A stretch of 64,000 nt of DNA from Epithemia pelagica (Eukaryota > Bacillariophyta > Bacillariophyceae > Surirellales > Surirellaceae). The DNA is taken from the NCBI GenBank assembly GCA_946965045.2, contig OX337239.1, positions 620,001 through 684,000 on the forward strand, given 5' to 3'. Shown here piece after piece: positions 35,040 through 45,106 of this stretch. The notes under the pieces are model-generated. The model did not search any database and was not told the origin of the DNA. It worked only from the letters and a program-made list of their open reading frames with translations. How positions within the stretch are numbered: the stretch's first letter is position 1; each line of letters opens with the position of its first letter. Made by a program: the position numbers and the translations under genes.

Positions 35040-37622
35040 ATGATGAGGATGATAATAATGACACCAAAAAGAGTCGTGAGGGGTATCGCCTGCAGCAGCA
35101 CCACCACCACCACCACCACCATGAGGACAAGACACAACAGGGAGTACCATGGAACTACTACGATTCCACCGTGCCATCCAGGACCACCACCAAGACGACA
35201 ACTCCTTCCTCGGTTCTTTCACACAGCAGGCGGTTCGTCTTGTGGGAAGCTACGACAGTACCAGCTTCCACAACCGCAACAACAACGACTCTTGACCACT
35301 TCTCCAAAAACGAAGAACCAGAGTAGTAGTCCTGGTGGTTTGCGACGACGACGTCCACCCTTGATTTCCTCCTATGCCTTGGACTACTACAATTTGACGC
35401 GAGACTCGACGACAACGACGACGACAGACGACGAGACGATGGAGAATCCCGACCCAACTCCAACGAGTACTACTACGACCACCGAGGAACCCTTCTCCAA
35501 CAACAACATCAAAAACAACCACGATAGCCCTTTGGCACCGACCAACCAATCACCATCACGACACTCATCCTCACGACACTTTTCCAATCAAACGTTGTCG
35601 TTCCAACCCACGGAGAAAGAGGGCCTTGCACTACTATCATCCTTACGGTTTGGGAACCACACTGCTTGGCGACCATCACCACAACCGACATGGACATTTG
35701 GCAGGAGGACCATCACCACCATGCTCCCAAATAGCAACCACGTATTGCTCTCCACCTCCACCTCAGTGAATCCAAATGCTACGATGCGACCACACACCCC
35801 TCCTCTTGCTGTTTTGGCATTCCGTGGGGTGCAGCCGCAACGGCGCAGCCTTTCCTCGCACGCCAAACCTCAAAAGAGGACGAAACAGACGACGAAAAAC
35901 AAGAAGAAGCAGCACCAACCAACATCCAAACAGTCCCAACCAACCACAACAGCAACAAGGACCACCCATGGTAGCCATGACCAGGTCAATGACAATCCTA
36001 CAACCACGACTCCCATGGACTCTTCGAGCAGCAGCAACAACTACCTGTTTCGTCCGCGTCATGTGGTCCTTCGTCCTTTTTCCCCACACTGGCAAGGACG
36101 TCCGATTCGGTTTGTGGATTCGACCGCCATTACCCGGAGGATTGCGGACGGTGCGGCAGCCGCCCGGCCCCCACGACGACCAAAACAACGACAACGACGA
36201 CGAGGTGCCAAGGAGGAGGAGGAAGCCCCACCCGTCTTGACGGAAATTGCCTGTTGGGGCATTTGGCGGACCCTCCTGTATCCCCACGAACTCGTGCCTC
36301 CCACCGACCCGAAACAGTCCTACCACCATTCTCCAACAAAACCACCACAACCACAAGACGACGACGAACGCCTCGAACTTGTCATGGGCTTTCCGGTCGA
36401 TACCCCCGTTGCCATTTTGCACGATACAGGCAAACATTTGCTTCCCGTACAAATGCACGATGTCCGAATGAATGGATTGGTGGCCGTGGCACACGAGTAC
36501 ATTCAACACCACCAACACGAATTGGCACCACACCATGAAGAAGAAGACGAAGATCCAGCCAAACCGACGCCCCGCCAACCAATGGTCATTTCGGGATGGG
36601 GTCCTTGTCTGGAAGAACCAGCCGTGAATGATACTAGTACTACTACTACGGACCCACATCCCACCACAGCCGCCTTTGTCTTGCTCCAAGACGACACGGA
36701 CGACACCAACAAGAACCAAAAGGAACCAGTCGTTCAATTGAAACGAACTCCCGAAATGCTCACCATGACGGGTCTGTCGCGATACAATAATCAGAATGAA
36801 ACACCAAACGAATCCGCTCAATCACCACAAGATTCTCCCAGTGCAACGGGAGACCGTATGGACGACGACGATGAGGAGGAGGAGGAAGAAGAAGAGGATA
36901 CGTTATCCATTCCAGACTTGATGCAGGAAATTGATCAAGAAACCAAACAACTTCAACAACAAGAAGAACAACTTTTGGAGGAGGAACAATCACAATCACC
37001 GACCAAACCCAAACTGAGTTATACACAACGATTCAAGGAACGGAAACGACGCAAACAATTGCTACGACAACAACAACAGCAGACAAAAGGACAAGCGCAA
37101 CCCGATGATAATGGTGGTAAATCAACCAAGCAATCGTGGGCCAAACCCATGGTCAAGGTACTCTTTTCGTTTCCCTACAAGGGACAAGACTATCATTTGG
37201 CCCAATGGTTTCCCTCCCTTTATCTCTTGGCCTATCGCAAGTTGCCACCTTCCAACCGTGACAACAACAACAATGACATTGATGATGACGACGAGGAACC
37301 ATACAATCGGGATCGTTCGTGGACCTTGGTGACAGATGCCGAACACGAACATCTCATGGCTCTGTTGGATATTTCCGTCATGGATCCTCGCATGCCATCC
37401 GATCTCGACGACTGTACCAAACCGTATGAGGCTGGCAAACCAAAACAAAATGGACATCCAGGCGAATCCATCACCCATTCAAACCAGGAGAAGGATGGCA
37501 AGGATGAGGATGATCCGGAGCGAGAACGGATTCAAGACATGTTGCGTCATGAATGGAAAGCCTATTATGAACAAAAGGAGCAACAACGACAAGAATCGCA
37601 AGCACAGTCCCCCACACCTTAA
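35040..37622 (+). CDS. Uncharacterised low-complexity protein with mitochondrial-type N-terminus (family member B)
   Basis: Single open frame of 860 residues. The start MMRMIIMTPKRVVRGIACSS is basic and lacks acids, presequence-like. The first ~390 residues are Thr/Ser/Pro/Gln-rich with many ACC/ACG runs. From about 400 a better structured block appears: LTEIACWGIWRTLLYP, ELVMGFPVDTPVAIL, LLPVQMHDVRMNGLVAVAHE; then LKRTPEMLTMTG, an acidic-Gln coiled-coil-like stretch, and KVLFSFPYKGQDYHLAQWFP near 695-715. The order parallels members A (32984) and C (45038), in particular RTPE-LT-TG and the hydrophobic YxxxxW segment. Function unknown. Codon repeats create large shadow frames on the other strand (for example 35763-36821) that lack such block structure. 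Confidence 0.65.
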   Translation: MMRMIIMTPKRVVRGIACSSTTTTTTTMRTRHNREYHGTTTIPPCHPGPPPRRQLLPRFFHTAGGSSCGKLRQYQLPQPQQQRLLTTSPKTKNQSSSPGGLRRRRPPLISSYALDYYNLTRDSTTTTTTDDETMENPDPTPTSTTTTTEEPFSNNNIKNNHDSPLAPTNQSPSRHSSSRHFSNQTLSFQPTEKEGLALLSSLRFGNHTAWRPSPQPTWTFGRRTITTMLPNSNHVLLSTSTSVNPNATMRPHTPPLAVLAFRGVQPQRRSLSSHAKPQKRTKQTTKNKKKQHQPTSKQSQPTTTATRTTHGSHDQVNDNPTTTTPMDSSSSSNNYLFRPRHVVLRPFSPHWQGRPIRFVDSTAITRRIADGAAAARPPRRPKQRQRRRGAKEEEEAPPVLTEIACWGIWRTLLYPHELVPPTDPKQSYHHSPTKPPQPQDDDERLELVMGFPVDTPVAILHDTGKHLLPVQMHDVRMNGLVAVAHEYIQHHQHELAPHHEEEDEDPAKPTPRQPMVISGWGPCLEEPAVNDTSTTTTDPHPTTAAFVLLQDDTDDTNKNQKEPVVQLKRTPEMLTMTGLSRYNNQNETPNESAQSPQDSPSATGDRMDDDDEEEEEEEEDTLSIPDLMQEIDQETKQLQQQEEQLLEEEQSQSPTKPKLSYTQRFKERKRRKQLLRQQQQQTKGQAQPDDNGGKSTKQSWAKPMVKVLFSFPYKGQDYHLAQWFPSLYLLAYRKLPPSNRDNNNNDIDDDDEEPYNRDRSWTLVTDAEHEHLMALLDISVMDPRMPSDLDDCTKPYEAGKPKQNGHPGESITHSNQEKDGKDEDDPERERIQDMLRHEWKAYYEQKEQQRQESQAQSPTP

Positions 37623-37982
37623 TATGTGGAATGTGGAGCCTTCATTTGGCTGTACAAGGAGGAGTTTGTGTGGGTGTGGGTGGTTGGGTGTCAATGATCG
37701 GAACAGGGTCTCGACAAAGCAAACACGAAAACCCCAGACGCGTGCGCATGTTTTATAGGTAGTAGTCTCTCCAGAGATCAACCCATACAGGCAGAGTACG
37801 AATATATTCTGTACGAGTCGTTTACCGTGTTGGTTATAGTGTATTAAGGTTAGTATTGTGTCCTTGTCGTCATCAAGCTGGCAGTAGTACCGAGGTGGTG
37901 AGCTTCTGGTGGAGGAGTGGTGGCCATTCCTCTTCTGGTATCGATTGAATGAAACATGGCTTTCTTCCTTCTCTATAGCATT

Positions 37983-38911
37983 CTAATGATGCCGTAAGAG
38001 CGACATGATTTTCTTTTCTTGTCTCTTTGATTGAAAGCCCGTCGATTTTCCCAATTGATTGGACTGGTATCGTGGTTTGTTACCCTTGAAATGTCGATTG
38101 CCTTGTTTCCAACTGTTTGTTTGGTTGTCATAATAGTAGAATCATGGAATAGAGGAGGAGGACCGACACACCCAGGCAACCGTTGTTGCACAAAACCAAG
38201 AAAACCAAAAGAAAAAGTATCCGTTTGGTGGAACTGTGTGAGTCTCGGGAGTCGGGAGGAAAGACCAAAACCCATGTGCTTCGAGGAGAAAGCGAGAGAG
38301 AACCCAGTTCTTCGTATCCCTCCAAGAACACTAAAGAATAGTTTTCTCCTCCTACACAACTCCACACAAACCTACAACTCCACACTCTTTACGTACCGTT
38401 TGAGTTTGCCATTGCCCTTGACTCGAAATCGTGCGGCGACGGCCTTGTTGGTTTTCAAGCCCGACTTGTACTTGGTTCGAATCGTTGTCATGTTCAGGGG
38501 GTCCACCACTCCCAATCGAATGGGTTGCGGTTGTTGCTGTTGTGGAACCATAGTGGTCCTGTGCTGCGGATTGGACCCCAACACGGACGACAAGGGCGAC
38601 GACAAGGAGGAGGAGGAGGAGCAGGACAACAGGGTGGAGAAGGCATGGCGGTGACCAATGGGCAACGTGCTCCAAGAATTGCGAGTCCTTGTTGGGGTCG
38701 TGCTCCATTCCAGGGGGCCTGGTTGTTGTTGTCGTAGCGACGATTCAGGGAGGAGAACTCGTGGAAAGGATGATTTCGAGGATTTGAACGGTACGGTTGT
38801 GCTGGTTGCTGTTGCTGTATTGGATGGCATTGTCGAGGCATGCCATCCACGAACCAAAGATCGGAACGTGACCATGGGTGGTTGCCGATTCATCATGCTC
38901 CAGAGACTCAT
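37983..38911 (-). CDS. Mitochondrial large-subunit ribosomal protein bL35m
   Basis: Exons 38911-38397 and 38112-37983 join over a 284-bp intron (donor GTACGT, acceptor AACAG), giving 214 residues. The start MSLWSMMNRQ leads an Arg-rich acid-free presequence (FRSLVRGWHAST). After ~130 low-complexity residues comes the bL35 signature KTNKAVAARFRVKGNGKLKR, and the splice continues it as WKQGNRHFKGNKP and a basic tail ending SLLRHH, as expected for the family. bL35 is a small basic protein of the large ribosomal subunit, so this one would act in mitochondrial translation; a plastid location is less likely from the presequence. A dead copy lies at 44040-44562. The gene faces away from a start-codon remnant near 39303, the head-to-head partner retained at 45038. 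Confidence 0.9.
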
Positions 38912-39375
38912 ATTTGTTCGTTTCAATTTGGTTTGTGGTTCTCTTGACTTGACTAGTGCGTTTTTTGTGTTGAGATACAAACTGTGATGGAAGATTCCAA
39001 CGTCGAGAGATCTTTGGGTACACCTTCACCTTGTTTCGGTGGATGATGCGAAGGACGATGCTGATGCTGATGGTGTCGATGCTGTGTCTGTCGGCCATCT
39101 GGAATCTGGATGGTCCATCATGGTCCACAGATTGGAGGGTACCTCGCGAACCGCAACAACAATCTCTATCGGTTAGGAATTGATAAATATTGAATTTTTC
39201 TTTAATTCTTCAGTACTCGCCGACTGGTAGTGTGCTCTGTCCTTCTCCCCTATCCGCGACCCAACTCCTATATCCCAAAGATTTCGTTCACCAAAGGATA
39301 CCATGACAATGATGAGGATGAGGAGGATTAGAGCAAGAAGGACCAACGGCTGTCAAGTTCCTTACAAGACCGATT
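38310..39375. repeat. Duplicated bL35m/gene C promoter block, locus 1
   Basis: Matches 43949-45106 in the same orientation, from TTCGTATCCCTCC in the bL35m intron to ACAAGACCGATTG within the first codons of gene C. Here bL35m is intact and gene C is cut after about 25 codons, where glucan synthase sequence takes over. Confidence 0.85.
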
Positions 39376-39378
39376 GGT

Positions 39379-41327
39379 ATGATGTATTATGAAAAGGCAC
39401 TCCGGCTTGTGACAAACCTCGAGCGGCTCGATGAAGACTCGACAGACGACCTTCTTTGCAAAAAGTTTGGGTATGTTGTGTCATGCCAAGTCTACGGAAA
39501 CATGAAGAGAAACCAAGACTCGAAAGCGGATGACATCAAAGCTCTCATGCACCGTTTCCTGCATTTGCGAATCGCGTACCATGACAACGTAAGAATAAAC
39601 CGTTCCGGAGCGTCCGCGTTCTATTCCGTCCTGGTTAAGAGCGACGGAAAAGGATCTATCAAAGAGATTTACCGCGTGCGTCTCCCAGGCAATCTGATTA
39701 TTGGTTAAGGGAAGCCTGAAAACCAGAACCATGTCATGATCTTCACTCGAGGAGAGTTTGTTCAAACAATCGCTATGAACCAGGAAGGATACTTTGAAGG
39801 AGCCTTGAAGATGCGAAACTATTTGCAAGAGTTCGCGAAACGAGAGGGGCCGCTTCCCACCACGATCCTGGGTTTTCGCGAGCACATTTTCACTGGAAGT
39901 GTCAGCTCATTGGCCAACTACATGGCGTTTCAAGAAATATCCTTTGCGACGCTGGGCCAAGGTGTGCTTACGCGTCCATTGCACATATGTCTCCACTATG
40001 GTCATCCTATATATTTGACAAACTGTTGAGGAGGAGAGTCAATAAAGCATCCAAAGGTATCAAGTCGGGAAATGCTGTGATGTTGGTATGAGCAGATCTA
40101 CAAATTCGAAGCGAAATTGAGCCAAGGAGCCGAAGAACAAAGTCATTCTCGAGATGTTAACCGAATGTGCCATCGTTTGGATTTCTCCGGATTGAACTCG
40201 TTCTACTACGGAGATATAGGACATTACTTCTCAAATGTTCTCACGATTTTCCAGGTGTACATTATTGTGTATTTGATGGCGGCCCTGGCTGTGTGTTTGA
40301 GCTTGAGCGAATTGGTACCCGAAACATTACTCCCCTGGGAACTATTCAGATGCTTCTTGGTGGCCTTTGTCTGCTGCAGACAATCCCTCTGTTGGCCACG
40401 CCCGGTGTGGAACGCGGCTTGTGGGCAAGTATTCCAGAAATTTTCTTGGTGTTTGTAACAGGTGGTCCTCTTCATTTCATGTTCCACATCCAAACAAAGG
40501 CTACGTACATGGTACAAACCATTTTCGTAGGCGGAGCAAAGTACCGACCAACTGGACCTGGCTTTGTAACGCAGTACACTCCGTTCGACGAGCCATCTAT
40601 ACCATGGCGTCGAGCTTGCGGCTGGTTTGATCTTTGTTGCGATATACATCGATGCTGGACAGTATTTCGGCCGAACATGGTCTCTGTGGTTAGCTTCGAT
40701 GTCTTCCTAACAAGTCCTTTTTGGTTCAACCCTCTTTCGTTTGAGTGGCGAGTTGTCCTTGAAGATTACAACATTTGGCTCGAGTTGATCCTTGGAAGTA
40801 CCGGAGGAGCTTCGAAGAGCTGGTCTGTGTGGTGGAACGAGGAAAACGCCTTCTATAAAGGTATGCCTTTGTGGTCAAAGGTGATCTATTTCATGAAGGC
40901 GGTCCTTTTCGTCTTACTGGGCGAAGGTATCCGTCGATCAAGCCTTTTCCGATCTGACGTTGGTCTGTACCACCCCATGTTCCGTATTGGACACGTTCTT
41001 ATCGCCGTTGTTGTTCTTATCGCCGTTGTTGTCCTGGTGTTTATTAGCCGCCTCTTCTCTGCCACTGAACGCTCCATTCCGTACCCTGTCCGTCGCACTA
41101 TTGGTATTCTGCTCTTTGTTGTGGAAGACACCTGTCCTCGGCGGGTGGTGGTGGCAGTGACTTTTCGTTTAGTCAACCCGAAGCCATGCCAACAAGATAT
41201 TCATGATGGAATTAGCGAAAGAAATATCAATGTCGCTGCGAGGATGACAATGGTTGAGATCAATATACATGGGTCTGTCCAATTATGGACCTTACGAGGT
41301 GTCATCCCCTTCTTGTCTCGAAAATAG
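39379..41327 (+). pseudogene. 1,3-beta-glucan (callose-type) synthase pseudogene, C-terminal part
   Basis: Collinear with the FKS1/callose synthase (GT48) C-terminal half. In order: YYEKALRLVTNLERLDED, FGYVVSCQVYG, GKPENQNHVMIFTRGE, ALKMRNYLQEFAKREG, TILGFREHIFTGSVSSLANY, KFEAKLSQGAEEQS, GTIQMLLGGLCLLQTIPLLA, VTGGPLHFMFHIQTKA, SPFWFNPLSFEWRV and GGASKSWSVWWNEENAFY. These cover part of the catalytic loop and several C-terminal helices. Lesions: TAA at 39706 just before GKPENQNH, a frame change and ~50-codon loss near 40010-40090, frame changes near 40290 and 40580, and another near 40695. The N-terminal half is missing; homology starts abruptly at the duplication edge. An intact enzyme would make callose or storage glucan from UDP-glucose at a membrane. 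Confidence 0.9.
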
Positions 41328-41723
41328 TGATGAAGCGACCTTTCCCTAATACGCCCAGCAGGGTGAGTGATTCTTTGTAATGGGTTAACGACTTAATGCA
41401 TTCTATCGTTATCTCGCCTTTCGAGTATTCTAGCCTACACTCCTCTAGTAGTAGGCCGACGTCGTCGCCACCACCAGTCTGTGGGAGTTCGGGCTTCGGA
41501 CATATCCCTAACTGGCCTTGACTTTGACCTGGCCGTGATTGCACCATCACATGTGAATGGTCTCTGTTGTTCCAGCAGGTTGTGCAAGCAACTACTCCTA
41601 CTCCTCTAGAGTAGGACCTACCCCTGTAGGATAACTACGTACTCCTTATTCCCAGTTCAAGAAGGGGTCGCCCGGCGCGAAGGGAGCACAGGGTGGCTCC
41701 GTTTCAAAACTGTGTTTTCGCAG
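41328..41723. other. Intergenic or 5' part of the kelch gene
   Basis: The kelch frame remains open upstream of 41724 with no ATG. A candidate acceptor TGTGTTTTCGCAG ends at 41723. Palindromic short motifs (CCTCTAGAGTAGG, GTAGGACCTAC) lie at 41600-41630. No first exon could be placed. Confidence 0.4.
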
Positions 41724-42702
41724 ACTTACTTTTACCAACCAAGCTGACATTCAAGAGGAGCCAAGTTGGCGCCCAGCTGAATGGCCTCCATTGCCAGGAG
41801 GTGGGCGAATAAATCACGCCTCCGTTGTTCTGGAATATCCCAACGAGAACAAAGAAGAGATTGTTCTTGTATTGGGAGGTAGTGATGAGTATTCGCAGCA
41901 TTACTTCAATTCCGTCTTCCTTTTGAATCTTCGCGATAAAGTGTGGCGAGAAGGACGCGCCATGAAAGAAGCACGAGAAGCGTGTGCAGCCGTGGTATGC
42001 CATGGGGCTGTTTACGCCATTGGAGGAGAGCGGAATCGCAGGATGTTGTCCACCATTGAACGAATTCTCATTGAAGACTTGGTCTCTTCATCATTTGCGA
42101 GCAATCAAGATCATTATCAATGGTCCACGTTGAAATGCCGTTTGTCGGTCGAAAGAAAAGGGTGCGCCGCAGCCGTTGTGCATGACAGATTCATTGTCGT
42201 GGCGGGCGGAGAATTTGAGTATGAAAAAATGCTCTCTACAGTTGATATAATTGACACGTGCTCCTCAAGCACATGCATTGTTGTATCTGGGCCACAGATG
42301 AATGTGCCTCGAACTTGTTTTGGCATGGCCGTGATTGGTTCACGCATTTATGCTGTTGGTGGTGGGTTATGTGCAGTTGGTGATGGAGAAGATGGAGAAG
42401 ATGATCCATACGAAATTAAGTCTGTCGAGTATTTGGATGCAGACAACTGGCTGCAAGAAGGAACATCCACCAAGTCGTGGCAAATTGAAGAGAATCTTGT
42501 TCTTGGTTCTCCTCGATACAATCATGGTATGGTCGCAGTGGGATCATGCCTTGTCGTTGTAGGAGGGTCGACATTTGAGGATCCGAATTCTTCTGTGGAG
42601 GTCCTCGACACAGAACGCAACATTGTATGGAAGCTGCCTGAACTACAAGGATACGTATTCGGAGCTTACAACATCGATCCAAGTTTGGTATGCCGAACAT
42701 GA
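41724..42702 (+). CDS. Kelch-repeat protein, 3' exon
   Basis: About 326 residues in one open frame, carrying five kelch-type strands ending in paired glycines: LVLGGSDE, VYAIGGERN, FIVVAGGEFE, IYAVGGGLC and LVVVGGSTFED, each followed after ~20 residues by a hydrophobic strand and W or LD motif. Such repeats form a beta-propeller used for protein interaction. No ATG precedes the first blade, so an upstream exon is needed; 41724 follows a good acceptor site. The protein ends shortly after the last blade. The minus-strand pseudogene at 10681-11824 is its paralog and shares the order of blades. The stop at 42700 is followed by another open frame without the motif. Confidence 0.65.
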
Positions 42703-43485
42703 AGATGATCCAGATCCAATTTCTCAAGTTTCGGGTGAAACCCTGTCTCTTGTGGACAGCAACTCTTTTTGTTTCACTCGATTGATGGCTCTGAATCCAG
42801 GCCAACTGAAAGTATTGAGACAATATGCCGAACCGTCGATGACGCTGCCGCAATCAGTGCGAGAGGAGACAAACGAAGGGATAGAGGTGAAGGCGACATG
42901 GGAAACCGGTTGTTGCTGCTGTGGCGGTGGTGGTGGTGGTGGTGGTGGTGGTGGTGTGGTTCTTCTTCTCTTTGTGGATGCGGTCGTTGTACTCCTGCAA
43001 GTAGAACCAACTCTTGTGGGCGTCGATTCAGTGCTGGTTCGGTTGTTGCTGGTGGTTTTGACACGACTTTCATTCTTGTTGCTGTTGTTGCTTCGTCGTG
43101 TGGCATCTCGTTTGGGTTGCTTTTGTGGTCCAGTGTCTCGTGTTTGTTGCTTTTGTGGTGGTGTGGTCCTGGTGGTCGTTCTTGTCGTCGGCCGCAGCTG
43201 CGGTGGCTGCTCCTGGTCATTGTCGTCGTCATGGTTGTTGTCTTGGGGCACCACGGGATGATATTGGTACAACCATTGCAGCAAGTCCCATCAATACGAA
43301 GCAAAGAAATGAATGTGAGGTTGTGACCGTTGTTTCTACCTATAGAATCGGTCCAACACAGCGACACACACAAACACGACATGTAGAAGCGGGAGATCCT
43401 AATCAGTTTCATTAGATTTCATATGATTTTTATTTCTAGTTAGGAAGAGAAGATCGTGGACGATCGACTTTCGTGGACCATATGG
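42703..43485. other. Low-complexity intergenic region
   Basis: Includes a (GGT)n run at 42922-42956 and Leu/Val- or Gln/Arg/Thr-coding TTG/GTC tracts to about 43260. The long frames on both strands come from these repeats. Confidence 0.5.
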
Positions 43486-43945
43486 CTAGTAAAAACCCAT
43501 TAGGGCGGCACGGCCTTGGTTCAATTCACTAGCACACTTGGTCAACTTGGTCTCTTCATCGAAAGAGTCCCAGCCAAAGTCAATGGTGCCGCTGCGGAAG
43601 TCACCAGGGAATTCACCGGGTTCGGCATCGTTGGCTTGATCCATCATGATGCAGGCTTTCAACGAACCAACGAACAACAACAATTGCACAAATCCACCAG
43701 TGGGTATGGCCTTGAAGCCGTTGGGGATGGAGGCAAACAATGTGCCAGAGTAGTCAATGTCTCCGAGAAGACAAGTTTTCCGATAACACCCCCAACATGC
43801 AGATGCGACCGTTGTCAGCCGTGCTTCAATGCGACGTAACAAAGGCGGTCGAACTTTTCTTGGTAAACCGTCAGCGACAAGGCCGAGGGGATCAAACAAG
43901 TTAAGAGGAGGCTGGGCACCCAAAGCATCTTCACAGCAGGCGTTC
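43486..43945 (-). pseudogene. Fucoxanthin-chlorophyll a/c binding protein (FCP) pseudogene fragment
   Basis: Minus-strand frame with clear FCP/LHC signatures: LGAQPPLNLFDPLGLVADG at the mature N-terminus, a damaged first helix (RRIEARL in place of the E..HGR chlorophyll-binding motif), GDIDYSGTLFASIPNGFKAI, GEFPGDFRSG, DFGWDSFDEETKL and ELNQGRAALMG. The last helix is cut after a few residues by TAG, and no plastid targeting peptide precedes it; instead the frame runs into duplicated bL35m intron sequence at about 43949. The lost Glu/His-Gly-Arg set in helix one and both truncations mean it cannot bind pigment normally. An intact gene would serve light harvesting in the thylakoid. Confidence 0.9.
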
Positions 43946-43948
43946 CAG

Positions 43949-45106
43949 GCTCTTCGTATCCCTCCAACAACACTAAAGAATCGTTTTTCTCCTCCTACAC
44001 AACTCCACACAAACCTACAACTCCACACTCTTTACGTACCGTTTGAGTTTGCCATTGCCCTTGACTCGAAATCGTGCGGCGACGGCCTTGTTGGTTTCCA
44101 AGCCTGACTTGTACTTGGTTCAAATCGTTGCCATGTTCAGGGGGTCCACCACTCCCAGTCGAATGGGTTGTGGTTGTTGTTGTGGAACCATAGTGGTCCT
44201 GTGCTGCGGGTTGGACCCCCACACGGACGACAACGACAACGACAAGGAGGAGGAGGAGCAGCAGGACAACAGAGTGGAGAAGGCATGGCGGTCACCAATG
44301 GGTAACGTGCTCCAAGCATTGCGAGTCCTTGTTGGGGTCGTTCTCCATTCATGTTGCTGTTGCTGGTGTCGTACTAGGAGCGACTCGTGAGAAAGGCTGA
44401 TGGCGAGGATTGGAATCGTACGGTTGTGCTTGTTGTTGCTGTTGCTGTAGTAGGAGAGTGATGCTGTGTGAATGGTGGCATTGTCGAGGCATGCCATCCA
44501 CGAACCAAAGACCGGAACGTGATCATGGGTGGTTGGCGATTCATCATGCTCTAGAAACTCATATTATTTGCCCCTTTTTCGTTTGTGGACACACTCAGGT
44601 TCTTGTGACTTGAATAGTGTCTTGTGCGGTCACTTCAAACACTGCAAGATCACGGTTGACGTTCGATAAAGTATATATGGATCGTTTGTTGAGACAAAGG
44701 GTGATGGAACCTCCCAACAGTGTAGGAAGATGTCGAGATCTATGGGTCAAATAATAGCACCTTGTTGTTTTGGTGCTGGATGATGCAAAGGATGATGGGA
44801 TGATGATGGCTTTCCTGTTTTGGTGTGTCGATGCCGTGTCTGTCGGATGGATGGTCCATCATGGTCGAAGGAAACTGTAACAATCTCTATCGGTTCAGAA
44901 TAGATATAAATAAATTGTATTACGAATTATCGATTTCTATCTGATAGGTAGTGGTATCTTTGATCTTTCCCCTATCCGCGACCCAACTCCTTTGGCGTCG
45001 CCGAAAGATTTCACAGAAAACCACTCAAAGATATACCATGAGAACGATGAAGATGAGGATGAGACAAAGGACCAACGGCCTAGCAAGTTCGCTACAAGAC
45101 CGATTG
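43949..45106. repeat. Duplicated bL35m/gene C promoter block, locus 2
   Basis: Counterpart of 38310-39375. Here the bL35m exon is broken and the divergent gene C is complete. The block joins FCP pseudogene sequence at its left end. Confidence 0.85.
44040..44562 (-). pseudogene. bL35m pseudogene, exon 1 only
   Basis: Copy of exon 1 of the gene at 38397-38911. Compared with the intact copy, codon 4 is TAG in place of TGG, and the Arg codon CGA just before the TKYKSG segment is TGA (44122-44120). Several low-complexity codons differ in number. The bL35 signature downstream of the TGA is still recognisable, with Lys changed to Glu in KTNKA. The donor GTACGT is kept but exon 2 is absent; FCP pseudogene sequence lies where it would be. 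Confidence 0.9.

Noticed and set aside
35763-36821. Minus-strand open frame of 352 codons
   Set aside because: Mirror of the repeat-rich plus-strand gene B; no conserved blocks.
38459-38500. GGTTCGAATC, a possible tRNA T-arm
   Set aside because: Lies within bL35m coding sequence with no acceptor stem or D-arm around it.
42575-43412. Overlapping long frames on both strands after the kelch exon
   Set aside because: Poly-Gly, poly-Val and poly-Pro products of GGT and TTG runs.
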